This document shows, one piece after another, positions 55,041 to 63,266 of a DNA stretch of 64,000 nt. Source of the DNA: Algihabitans sp965233705 (GTDB taxonomy: Bacteria > Pseudomonadota > Alphaproteobacteria > Kiloniellales > DSM-21159); the NCBI GenBank assembly GCA_965233705.1, contig CBDDTF010000001.1, forward strand, positions 372,001 through 436,000, given 5' to 3'. Positions within the stretch are counted from its first letter, which is position 1, and every line of letters starts with the position of its first letter. The notes under the pieces were generated by a model. The model was not told where the DNA came from, ran no database searches, and saw nothing but the letters and a program-made list of their open reading frames with translations. The translations under genes were made by a program, and so were the position numbers.

Positions 55041-56972
55041 TCAGGCCCGCGCCGGACGCACCTCGGTGTCGTTGTAGCCCAGCGCGGTCAGCGCGGTGGC
55101 GACGATGTCGGGGGCGCCGAGGCCGGCCCAGGCGATCTGCTCGTCGGGCTTGCCGTGGTCGATGAAGCGGTCGGGCAGGCACATCGGCCGCACCTTGACG
55201 CCGCTCTCAAGCAAGCCCTGGTGGGCCAGCGAATGGAAGCAGTAGGTCGCGAAGCCGCCGACCGAGCCCTCCTCCAGGGTGATCAACACCTCGTGCTCGC
55301 TGGCCAGGCGGCGCAGCAACTCCTCGTCCAGAGGCTTGGCGAAGCGGGCGTCGGCGACGGTGGTGCTGAGGCCCTTGGCGGCCAGCTCGTCGGCCGCCGA
55401 CAGGGCGTCCTTCAGGCGGCTGCCGTAGCTGAGGATGGCCACCTTGGTGCCCTCGCGCAGCACGCGTCCCTTGCCGATCTCCAGCGGCGTGCCGCGCTCC
55501 GGCAACGGCACGCCCAGCCCCTCGCCGCGCGGGTAGCGCAGCGCCGAGGGGCGGTCGTCGATCGCCACCTGGGTGGCGACCATGTGCATCAGCTCCGCCT
55601 CGTCGGCCGCGCCCATCAGCACGAAATCCGGCAGACAGCCCAGATAGGCGATGTCGTAGGAGCCCTGGTGGGTCACGCCGTCGGCGCCGACCAGCCCGGC
55701 GCGGTCGAGCACGAAGCGCACCGGCAGCTTCTGGATCGCGACGTCGTGCACCACCTGGTCGTAGGCGCGCTGCAGGAAGGTGGAGTAGATCGCGGCGAAG
55801 GGCACGTAGCCCTCGCAGGCCATGCCGGCGCAGAAGGTCACGGCATGCTGCTCGGCGATGCCGACGTCGAAGCTGCGCTCGGGGAAGCGCTCGCCGAACT
55901 TGTTGAGCCCGGTGCCCGAGGGCATGGCGGCGGTGACGGCGACGATCTTCTCGTTGTCCTCCGCCTCCTTGATCAGGGCGTCGGCAAAGACCGAGGTGTA
56001 GGCCGGCGCCTTGGGCTGCGGCTTGGCCTGCTTGCCGGTGATCACGTCGAACTTGGCGACGCCGTGATACTTGTCGGCCGCCGCCTCGGCCGGAGCGTAG
56101 CCCTTGCCCTTCTGGGTCACCGCGTGGATCAGCACCGGCCCCTCGAAGTCGGTGTCGCGCACGTTGCGCAGCACCGGCAGCAGGTGCTCCAGGTTATGGC
56201 CGTCGAGCGGGCCGACGTAGAAGAAGCCCAACTCCTCGAACAGCGTGCCGCCGGTCACCAGGGTGCGCGCATACTCCTCGGCGCGCTTGGCCGTGGCCTG
56301 CAGGCCCTTGGGCAGCCGCTCGGCCAGATGCTTGCCCCAGTGCCGCACCGACTGGAACGACTTGGAGCTGACGATCTGCGACAGGTAGCTGCTCATCGCG
56401 CCGGCCGGCGGCGCGATCGACATGTCGTTGTCGTTGAGGATGACGATCAGCCGGGTGTCGCGCGCGCCGGCGTTGTTCATCGCCTCGTAGGCCATGCCGG
56501 CCGACATGGCGCCGTCGCCGATCACCGAGATGACGTGATTCTTCGCGCCCTTGAAGTCGCGGGCCACGGCATAGCCCAGGCCGGCCGAGATCGAGGTCGA
56601 GGAGTGCGCCGCGCCGAAGGGGTCGTAGGCGCTCTCCTTGCGGCTGGTAAAGCCGGACAGGCCGCCCGACTGGCGCAGGGTGCGGATGCGCTCGCGCCGG
56701 CCGGTCAGGATCTTGTGCGGATAGCACTGGTGGCTGACGTCCCAGATCAGCTTGTCGTCCGGGGTGTTGAAGACGTAGTGCACCGCCACCGTCAGCTCGA
56801 CCACGCCCAGCCCGGCGCCCAGGTGTCCGCCGGTGTGGGAGACCGCGTCGATCATCTCGGCCCGCAGCTCGTCGGCGAGCTGGCGTAGCTGGCTCTCGTC
56901 CAGTTCGCGCAGCTCGGCCGGCGTCGGCACCTGATCCAGCAACGGAGTCTTGCTCTCGCCTGACACGCTCAC
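55041..56972 (-). CDS. dxs: 1-deoxy-D-xylulose-5-phosphate synthase
   Basis: 643 residues from a GTG. TPP-binding GDGAMSAGMAYEAMNNAG, GGHLGAGLGVVELTVAVHY, SHQCYPHKILTGR and the C-terminal transketolase domain (DRAGLVGADGVTHQGSYD). First step of the methylerythritol phosphate route to isoprenoids; also feeds thiamine and PLP. xseB lies 250 bp upstream on the same strand, and MATE and tlyA follow. Confidence 0.96.
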   Translation of the reverse strand: MSVSGESKTPLLDQVPTPAELRELDESQLRQLADELRAEMIDAVSHTGGHLGAGLGVVELTVAVHYVFNTPDDKLIWDVSHQCYPHKILTGRRERIRTLRQSGGLSGFTSRKESAYDPFGAAHSSTSISAGLGYAVARDFKGAKNHVISVIGDGAMSAGMAYEAMNNAGARDTRLIVILNDNDMSIAPPAGAMSSYLSQIVSSKSFQSVRHWGKHLAERLPKGLQATAKRAEEYARTLVTGGTLFEELGFFYVGPLDGHNLEHLLPVLRNVRDTDFEGPVLIHAVTQKGKGYAPAEAAADKYHGVAKFDVITGKQAKPQPKAPAYTSVFADALIKEAEDNEKIVAVTAAMPSGTGLNKFGERFPERSFDVGIAEQHAVTFCAGMACEGYVPFAAIYSTFLQRAYDQVVHDVAIQKLPVRFVLDRAGLVGADGVTHQGSYDIAYLGCLPDFVLMGAADEAELMHMVATQVAIDDRPSALRYPRGEGLGVPLPERGTPLEIGKGRVLREGTKVAILSYGSRLKDALSAADELAAKGLSTTVADARFAKPLDEELLRRLASEHEVLITLEEGSVGGFATYCFHSLAHQGLLESGVKVRPMCLPDRFIDHGKPDEQIAWAGLGAPDIVATALTALGYNDTEVRPARA

Positions 56973-57222
56973 ACTCGTCCTCTCGACTATGGTCGCCCCC
57001 GAGGGTCGCCGGGCAGCGACGATCCCTCAAAGGGGGAAAGGTCCGACTTCACAGGACAAAGGTCAAGCCCGCGTCGCGTGGGGATACCTCCAAACCAGGG
57101 GGACAGTCTGGAGGGCGCCGCCGCACCGGAACGCGCGGCGAGCCGGGAAAGCGCAGGCACGACCGCTCCGAAATCGCGCACAGGCCCCGCGGCGAGCTTC
57201 GGCCCCATCCCGCGCGGCCGGC

Positions 57223-57528
57223 CTAGCTGCCCTCGAAGGTCTCGCTGCGCGGTGTGCCGTCGGCCCCGAGGGCGATCTTCTCGATCTTCGCCTGCGCCTC
57301 GCGCAGCTTCGCCTCGCAATGGGCCTTGAGCTGGGCGCCCCGCTCGTAGGCGCTAATGGCCTCGTCCAGCTTGCCCTCGCCCGCCTCGAGCCGGCCGACG
57401 ATCTGGCGCAGTTCCTCCAGCGCCTCCTCGAAGGACATGCGGGCGACCTCGGCCGGAACGGCGGGGGAAGCTTGGTCCGGGGCCTGGCCGGCGGGGCCGG
57501 CCGCATCGGAAGACTGGCTGTCGCTCAT
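57223..57528 (-). CDS. xseB: Exodeoxyribonuclease VII small subunit
   Basis: 101 residues, of which the first ~28 are a Pro/Ala/Ser tail. The core MSFEEALEELRQIVGRLEAG and LDEAISAYERGAQLKAHCE is diagnostic and forms a coiled coil with XseA. It degrades single-stranded DNA with XseA (not in the window). Typical partner of dxs in alphaproteobacteria. Confidence 0.94.
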   Translation of the reverse strand: MSDSQSSDAAGPAGQAPDQASPAVPAEVARMSFEEALEELRQIVGRLEAGEGKLDEAISAYERGAQLKAHCEAKLREAQAKIEKIALGADGTPRSETFEGS

Positions 57529-57643
57529 CTCTCGAAAACCTTCGCGGAATCGGGGCTCTTCGCCGTATGGGCCGCCCCTCTAGCACGCAGGCGCCCGGCT
57601 TGTCGTCCCCCTTGGGCGCCGTCGATCCGCGCTGCCTCCCGGC

Positions 57644-58573
57644 TCAGCGCTGCATCAGGGCGTCGACGTGCGCGGCCGCCGACTTGGCCAGACCGTCGAG
57701 GTCGTAGCCGCCCTCCAGGGTCGAGACGACTCGGCCTCGGGCCGCGTGCTCGGCGACGTGCAGGATCTCGGTGGTCGCCCAGGCGAAGTCGTCCTCATGG
57801 AAGTTAAGGCCGGCCAGGGGGTCGGCGTAGTGGGCGTCGAAACCGGCCGAGATGATCACGAAATCGGGGTCGAAGGCGCGCAGCCGCGGCAGCACCGTGT
57901 CGCGGTAGGCCGTGCGGAACTCCTGCGAGCCGGCGCCCGGCGGCAGCGGCACGTTGACGATGTTGCCGTGGGCGCCGCGTTCGCCCGCCGCGCCCGAGCC
58001 GGGGTAGAGCGGCATCTGGTGGGTGCATAGCAGCATCAGGTCGGGATCGTCCCAGAAGGCCGCCTGGGTGCCGTTGCCGTGGTGCACGTCGAAGTCGACC
58101 ACGGCGATGCGGTGGACCTTGTGCACGCAGCGCGCCTGCTGGGCGCCGATCGCCGCGTTGGAGAAGAGGCAGAAGCCCATCGCCCGGTCCGGCTCGGCAT
58201 GGTGGCCCGGCGGACGGATGGCGCAGAAGGCGTTGTCGGCCTCGCCCGCCATCACCGCGTCGACCGCCGCCGTCACCGCCCCGGCCGCCCGCAGCGCCGC
58301 CTCGCCCGACGCCGGCGAGACCAGCGTATCGCCGTCCAGATGCCCGGTGCCGCTGTCCGGGATCGCCGCCAGCAGGCTGTCGACATAGGCCGCCGGGTGC
58401 ACCCGCTCAAGCTGCGCGCGCTCGGCCAGCGGCGCCTCGCGCCGGATCAACGCGTCGAAGGCCGGGTCCTCCAACGCTTGCAGCACGGCGCGCAGCCGCT
58501 CGGGACGCTCCGGATGCCCGGGGCCGGTGTCGTGGCGGGCACAGACGGGATGGGTGTAGAGCAGCGTCGTCAT
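57644..58573 (-). CDS. Histone deacetylase family protein
   Basis: 309 residues, close to the length of bacterial HDAC-like enzymes. Zn2+/active-site motifs: PPGHHAEPDRAMGFC (two His) and VVDFDVHHGNGTQ, with ISAGFDAHYADPL later. These enzymes usually hydrolyse acetylated amines such as polyamines. Starts immediately upstream of the xseB-dxs group, 115 bp away. Confidence 0.93.
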   Translation of the reverse strand: MTTLLYTHPVCARHDTGPGHPERPERLRAVLQALEDPAFDALIRREAPLAERAQLERVHPAAYVDSLLAAIPDSGTGHLDGDTLVSPASGEAALRAAGAVTAAVDAVMAGEADNAFCAIRPPGHHAEPDRAMGFCLFSNAAIGAQQARCVHKVHRIAVVDFDVHHGNGTQAAFWDDPDLMLLCTHQMPLYPGSGAAGERGAHGNIVNVPLPPGAGSQEFRTAYRDTVLPRLRAFDPDFVIISAGFDAHYADPLAGLNFHEDDFAWATTEILHVAEHAARGRVVSTLEGGYDLDGLAKSAAAHVDALMQR

Positions 58574-58815
58574 GGTGTCGGCGGGCGCCTCTCGAGATCC
58601 TTCCTGGCCGGCGGCTCTGGCCGCCTGTGTTTTCCTTTGTTGTGGCCGCAGCTTACGCGAGGCGCAAGCGGCGAAACAAACGGGCTGTCGCGACGCCGCC
58701 GGCAGGGCCCGGCCACCTGGCCGGGTGCGCGCCCCCTGGCGCCGGCCGATCGGCGACCGGATCGCACCCGGCCGCCGGCTGGACGCCGCCGCGGCGAGGC
58801 TGTACGAGATGCGCC

Positions 58816-60036
58816 ATGGCCGACTCCCAGCCCCCCTCCCCGCCTGACCCCCGTGCCCAGGCTGCGCCCGGCGGCACCGCCCAGAGCGCGCCGCGCGGCG
58901 CCGGCATCCTGCCGGCCCAGGCCATCCGCGAGCTGATCGCCGGCGGCGAGATCGCGCCGGCCGACCCGATGGCCGACCCGGTGGCCGACAACCGGCTGCT
59001 CGACCAGGTGCAGCCGGCCAGCCTGGACCTGCAGCTCGGCCCCGTCGCCTACCGGGTGCGCGCCAGCTTCCTGCCCGGCAAGGGCCGCCGCGTGGCCGAG
59101 CGGATCGACGACCTGGCCATGCACGCCATCGACCTTACCGAGGGCGCGGTGCTGGAGGTGGGCTGCGTCTACATCGTGCCGCTGAGCGAGCGCCTGTCCC
59201 TCTCGGCCCGGATCAGCGGCATTGCCAACCCCAAGTCCTCGACCGGCCGGCTGAACGTCTTTACCCGCCTGATCTGCGACGGCGCCAGCTCCTTCGACCG
59301 CGTGCCGGCGGGCTACGCTGGGCCGCTCTACGCCGAGATCGCCCCCAACGCCTTCTCCATCCTGGTGCGCAGCGGCACGCCGCTCAACCAGCTCCGCCTG
59401 ATCCGCGGCTCGCCGGGCGTGCGCGATTCCGCCCTGGTCAAGCTGCACGAGGAGGTCGGCCTGATCGGCGCCGAGGCGGAGGCGGTGATCGACCGCGGCC
59501 TGCTGTTCACCGTCGACCTGACCGGCCAGGCCGGCGGCCTGGGCAGCGAGGGGCTGGTCGGCTTCCGCGCCAAGCGCCACGCCGACGTGATCGACCTGGC
59601 GCGGATCGGCCACTACGAACCGGCCGAGTTCTGGGACCCGATCCCGGCGAGCCGCGGCCAGCGCCTGATCCTCGACCCCAACGAGTTCTACATCCTGGCC
59701 TCGAAGGAGGCGGTCCGCATCCCGCCGACCCACGCCGCCGAGATGGTCGCCTACGACGTCCAGGTCGGGGAGTTCCGGGTGCACTACGCCGGCTTCTTCG
59801 ACCCCGGCTTCGGCTGGGAGGCGGCGGAATCCGGCGGCGGCCGCGGCACGCGCGCCGTGCTGGAGGTGCGCAGCCACGAGGTGCCCTTCATGCTGGAGGA
59901 CGGCCAGCCGGTCGGCCGCCTGGTCTACGACCGCCTGGCGGCGCCGCCCGACCGCCTCTACGGCGCCGGCATCGGCTCGTCCTACCACGCCCAGGGCCTG
60001 ACCCTGTCGAAGCACTTCCGGCCCTGGGAGGGGTAG
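58816..60036 (+). CDS. dcd: 2'-deoxycytidine 5'-triphosphate deaminase, two-domain form
   Basis: 406 residues, about twice the size of E. coli Dcd. Residues ~35-195 form a first dUTPase-like domain with the motif NPKSSTGRLNVFTRLICDG and VPAGYAGPLYAEIAP; residues ~205-405 look like a second, more divergent copy (DPNEFYILASKEAVRIPP; EVPFMLEDGQPVGRL) without the SSxGR motif. Such tandem forms occur in alphaproteobacteria. It makes dUTP from dCTP for dTTP synthesis. The ~35-residue Pro/Gln-rich start is probably disordered. Confidence 0.88.
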   Translation: MADSQPPSPPDPRAQAAPGGTAQSAPRGAGILPAQAIRELIAGGEIAPADPMADPVADNRLLDQVQPASLDLQLGPVAYRVRASFLPGKGRRVAERIDDLAMHAIDLTEGAVLEVGCVYIVPLSERLSLSARISGIANPKSSTGRLNVFTRLICDGASSFDRVPAGYAGPLYAEIAPNAFSILVRSGTPLNQLRLIRGSPGVRDSALVKLHEEVGLIGAEAEAVIDRGLLFTVDLTGQAGGLGSEGLVGFRAKRHADVIDLARIGHYEPAEFWDPIPASRGQRLILDPNEFYILASKEAVRIPPTHAAEMVAYDVQVGEFRVHYAGFFDPGFGWEAAESGGGRGTRAVLEVRSHEVPFMLEDGQPVGRLVYDRLAAPPDRLYGAGIGSSYHAQGLTLSKHFRPWEG

Positions 60037-60053
60037 AGCGGGCCGGCCCGGCG

Positions 60054-60293
60054 CTACCCGGCCTTGCGGATCACCATCACGTAGAGCTCGCCGTTCTCGC
60101 CCGCCTCGCTGCGGCTCTCGACCAACTCGTGGCCGGTGGTCTCGCAGAAGTTCACGAAGTCCTGCGGCGCGCTGGGGTCGGTGGCCCAGACCTCCAGGGT
60201 GCCGCCGGCCGGCACCTCCTTCATCGCCTTGCGGGCGCGCAGCACCGGCAGCGGGCACTTCAGCCCCTTGGCATCCAGGGTCCGATCGCTCAC
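60054..60293 (-). CDS. TusA-like sulfurtransferase
   Basis: 79 residues from a GTG with GGAGAGGAG upstream; the longer frame is DUF423 sequence. The active-site Cys13 is in DAKGLKCPLPVLRARKAM, typical of TusA/SirA. The partner of the sulfur relay is unknown; the GTG overlaps the DUF423 stop by 4 bp. Confidence 0.92.
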   Translation of the reverse strand: MSDRTLDAKGLKCPLPVLRARKAMKEVPAGGTLEVWATDPSAPQDFVNFCETTGHELVESRSEAGENGELYVMVIRKAG

Positions 60294-60730
60294 GGTCGTC
60301 CGCTCCTCTCCTTCGCAGCCCGCCCCTCGCCAGCTTGCCCCTCTGCCGACGGCCCCTCTGCCGAGCGCCAGGTCACGGCGGCCCAGGCGAGCGCCGCCCA
60401 GCCGGCCAGAAAGCTGACCCCGCCGAGCGGCACGATCATGCCCAGCCAGCGCTGCCCGGTCAGGGCCATGGCGTAGAGCAGGCCGCAAAAGACCAGGCTG
60501 CCCAGCAGGAACCCGCCGCCGGCCACGCTCAGGCTGCGCCGCGGCCGCCGCTCGATCAGCAGCGCCACCGCCAGCAGGCCGCCGACGTGCAGCATCTGGT
60601 AGCGCAGGCCGGTCGCGATCCACTCCAGCGCCGCGGGCGCCAGCCGGGCCTCCAGGGCGTGGGTGGCGAAGGCGCCGAAGGCGACGGCGAGAAAGCCGCT
60701 GAGCGCGGCCAGGGCGAGCCAGGGTCTCAT
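60290..60730 (-). CDS. DUF423 domain-containing membrane protein
   Basis: 146 residues with four hydrophobic segments. The conserved start LAALSGFLAVAFGAFATHAL and IATGLRYQMLHVGGLL mark the family; its function is not known. The last 30 residues are a hydrophilic Gly/Glu/Ala tail encoded over the coupling site with the TusA-like gene. Confidence 0.92.
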   Translation of the reverse strand: MRPWLALAALSGFLAVAFGAFATHALEARLAPAALEWIATGLRYQMLHVGGLLAVALLIERRPRRSLSVAGGGFLLGSLVFCGLLYAMALTGQRWLGMIVPLGGVSFLAGWAALAWAAVTWRSAEGPSAEGQAGEGRAAKERSGRP

Positions 60731-60740
60731 GGCCCTGGAC

Positions 60741-61493
60741 TTACGACCAGAGGCCGCGCGCCTGCAAGACCTCGCGCAGCAGGCTGGGGCGGTCGGTCAT
60801 CAGGCCGTCGACGCCGAGGTCGAGCAGCGCCTCCATCTCGTCGCGGCGGTCGACCGTCCAGACGTGCACCTGCAGGCCGCGGGCGTGGGCGGCGCGGAGC
60901 AGCCCGGCAGTGACCACCGGCACCCCCCGGAAATGGGTCGGCACCTGCAACGCCCCGCAGCGCGGCGCGCCCAGCGGCAGGCCGTGGCCCGTGGCCCAGA
61001 CGCGAAACACCCCCCACGGCCCCGGCGACCAGCACAGCCGGGGCCCCAGCAGCGCACGCAGGCGCCTCACCCGCCGCTGCTGGAAGCAGCCGACGCAGAC
61101 CCGCGCAAGCGCTCCGGCCGCGCGGACCGCCTCGGCCAGCGCCGGCACGGCGGCGTCGCTCTTGGGCTCCAGGTTGAGCCGCAGCTCCGGCCAGGCGGCC
61201 AGCAGCGCGTCCAGGCGGGGAATCGGCTCGCCCGCCACCCGCAGGTCTCGCAGCTCGGCCCAGTCCAGCGCCGCCACCGGCCCCGGCCGCCCGGTGAGCC
61301 GCTCCAGGTCGTCGTCATGGAAGACCACGGGCACGCCGTCGCGCGTCGCCTGGATGTCGGTCTCGACGTAGCGGTAGCCCAGGGCCGCGGCGTGGGCGAA
61401 GGCCGCCATGGTGTTCTCGGGCGCCTCCAGCGCCCCGCCGCGATGGGCGAAGGCCAGCGGCCGCGGCGCGCTCAGGAATTCGAAGGGGGGCAT
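60741..61493 (-). CDS. Glycerophosphodiester phosphodiesterase
   Basis: 250 residues. The GDPD motifs AHRGGALEAPENTMAAF (catalytic His and Glu), VETDIQATRDGVPVVFHDD and LNLEPKS are complete. No signal peptide, so a cytoplasmic enzyme releasing glycerol-3-phosphate from phosphodiesters. 10 bp upstream of the DUF423 gene and probably co-transcribed with it. Confidence 0.93.
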   Translation of the reverse strand: MPPFEFLSAPRPLAFAHRGGALEAPENTMAAFAHAAALGYRYVETDIQATRDGVPVVFHDDDLERLTGRPGPVAALDWAELRDLRVAGEPIPRLDALLAAWPELRLNLEPKSDAAVPALAEAVRAAGALARVCVGCFQQRRVRRLRALLGPRLCWSPGPWGVFRVWATGHGLPLGAPRCGALQVPTHFRGVPVVTAGLLRAAHARGLQVHVWTVDRRDEMEALLDLGVDGLMTDRPSLLREVLQARGLWS

Positions 61494-61694
61494 CGGATCT
61501 CACGCCTTGCACGTTTTAGGGGTAAACTTCGATGGAACACGCGACCGACCCGGAATTTTCTTTACGGTTACCGGAAGCTGGCGTATGCACAATTCAACCC
61601 ATTGGCGCAGAGCGGCCAATCCCTGCTGTGTCCGGCCTGAACCTGGACGAAGCCTCTGCGTTGGGATAGCGGAGGCTGGGAAAGGCGTCCATCC

Positions 61695-62141
61695 ATGGAC
61701 CTGACGGAGGCATCGGCGGCCGCGCCGCACCCGGTCGACGTTCATGTCGGCCAACGGCTGCGGCAGCGCCGGGTGGCGGTCGGGTTGACGCAGGACCGCC
61801 TCGCCAAGTCCGTGGGCATCACCTTCCAGCAGGTTCAGAAGTACGAACGCGGCACCAATCGCATCGTCGCCAGCCGGCTCTACGAGCTTGCCAAGGTGCT
61901 GCAGGTCTCCGTCGAGTACTTCTTCGAGGGCCTGCCGCCCAAGGCCGCGGCCCCGTCCGCCGGGCAGCGCGAGGCCCCGGCCGGCGTCGGCCTGCCCGAC
62001 CTGATGGGCGAGCGCGAGACGCTGGTCCTGGTGCGGGCCTATCACGGGATCGGCAACGCCCTGGTGCGCCGCCGCCTGGTCGAGCTGATGCGCTCGCTCA
62101 ACGATTCCCCCATCGGGGACCCGCCCCTCGGCGAGGAGTAG
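61695..62141 (+). CDS. XRE family transcriptional regulator
   Basis: 148 residues. Helix-turn-helix domain at about residues 18-75 (LRQRRVAVGLTQDRLAKSVG; TFQQVQKYERGTNRIVASRL), then a linker and a C-terminal helix (VRAYHGIGNALVRRRLVELM). This is the SinR-like form common in alphaproteobacteria. It lies 63 bp upstream of queA, with its own promoter region likely in 61494-61694. Target genes unknown. Confidence 0.9.
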   Translation: MDLTEASAAAPHPVDVHVGQRLRQRRVAVGLTQDRLAKSVGITFQQVQKYERGTNRIVASRLYELAKVLQVSVEYFFEGLPPKAAAPSAGQREAPAGVGLPDLMGERETLVLVRAYHGIGNALVRRRLVELMRSLNDSPIGDPPLGEE

Positions 62142-62204
62142 GCGCGTCAAGGGGGCGGACGGCATCTGGGCGGAGGGCCGCTTTGGTGCTACATCCCCGC
62201 CGCC

Positions 62205-63266
62205 ATGAATCTCAGCGACTTCGACTTTCACCTGCCGGCCGAGCGGATCGCCCAGCGGCCGGCGCAGCCGCGCGACGCCGCCCGCCTGCTCCACGTCGGC
62301 GCCGAGCTGGCCGATCTGGGGGTGCGAGACCTGCCGCGCCTGCTCGCCCCCGGCGACCTGCTGGTGGTCAACGACACCCGGGTGATCCCGGCGCGCCTGA
62401 TCGGCCGCAAGGGCGCCGGCAAGGTCGAGGTCACGCTGCACAGGCAGGCCGGGCCGGCAAGCTGGTACGCCTTCGCCAAGCCGGCCAAGAAGCTGCGGCC
62501 GGGCGACCGCATCGACTTCGCCGCCGAGGGCTTCGCCGCCGAGGCCTTCGCTGCGGACGCCTTCGCCGCAGAGGTCGCCGAGAAGGGCGACGGCGGCGAG
62601 GTGCGGCTGAACTTCGACCGCGCCGGCAGCGACCTGCTGGCGGCGCTGCACGGCCACGGCATCATGCCGCTGCCGCCCTACATCAAGCGCGCCGAGGGCG
62701 CCGACGCGCAGGACCGCGCCGACTACCAGACCGTCTATGCCGCCCGCGAGGGCGCGGTCGCCGCCCCCACCGCCGGGCTGCACTTCACCCCCGCGCTGCT
62801 GGCGGCGCTGGAGGCGCGCGGGGTCAAGCGCGCCACCGTGACGCTGCACGTCGGCGCCGGCACCTTCCTGCCGGTCAAGAGCGAGCGGGTCACGGAGCAC
62901 CGGATGCATGCCGAGGTCGGCGAGATCACGCCCGAGACGGCGGCGGCGATCAACGCCACCAAGGCCGCCGGCGGCCGCGTCGTCGCGGTCGGCACCACCA
63001 GCCTGCGCCTGCTCGAGCATGTCGCCGGCGACGACGGCCGCGTGGCGCCCTTCGCGGGGGAGACCGACCTTTTCATCCTGCCCGGCCACCGCTTCCGCCT
63101 GGTCGACCGTCTGATGACCAATTTCCACTTGCCGAAGTCGACCCTGTTCATGCTGGTCTGCGCCTTCGCCGGGACCGAGCGGATGCGTGCGGCCTACGCC
63201 CACGCCATCGCAGCCGGCTACCGGTTCTATTCCTACGGCGATTCCTCCCTGTTGGAGCGGGCATGA
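62205..63266 (+). CDS. queA: S-adenosylmethionine:tRNA ribosyltransferase-isomerase
   Basis: 353 residues. Conserved DFDFHLPAERIAQRPAQPRD at the start, VVNDTRVIPARLIG, and AAPTAGLHFT and NFHLPKSTLFMLV later. It converts preQ1 to epoxyqueuosine in tRNA anticodons. A 15-bp tandem repeat (62517-62576) adds about 20 residues (FAAEGFAAEAFAADAFAAEV) in a loop that is shorter in most members. Overlaps tgt by 4 bp. Confidence 0.96.
   Translation: MNLSDFDFHLPAERIAQRPAQPRDAARLLHVGAELADLGVRDLPRLLAPGDLLVVNDTRVIPARLIGRKGAGKVEVTLHRQAGPASWYAFAKPAKKLRPGDRIDFAAEGFAAEAFAADAFAAEVAEKGDGGEVRLNFDRAGSDLLAALHGHGIMPLPPYIKRAEGADAQDRADYQTVYAAREGAVAAPTAGLHFTPALLAALEARGVKRATVTLHVGAGTFLPVKSERVTEHRMHAEVGEITPETAAAINATKAAGGRVVAVGTTSLRLLEHVAGDDGRVAPFAGETDLFILPGHRFRLVDRLMTNFHLPKSTLFMLVCAFAGTERMRAAYAHAIAAGYRFYSYGDSSLLERA
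62517..62576 (+). repeat. 15-bp in-frame tandem repeat in queA, 4 copies
   Basis: Four degenerate copies of TTCGCCGCCGAGGGC, coding for FAAEG-like units. Being 15 bp, changes keep the frame. Confidence 0.88.
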
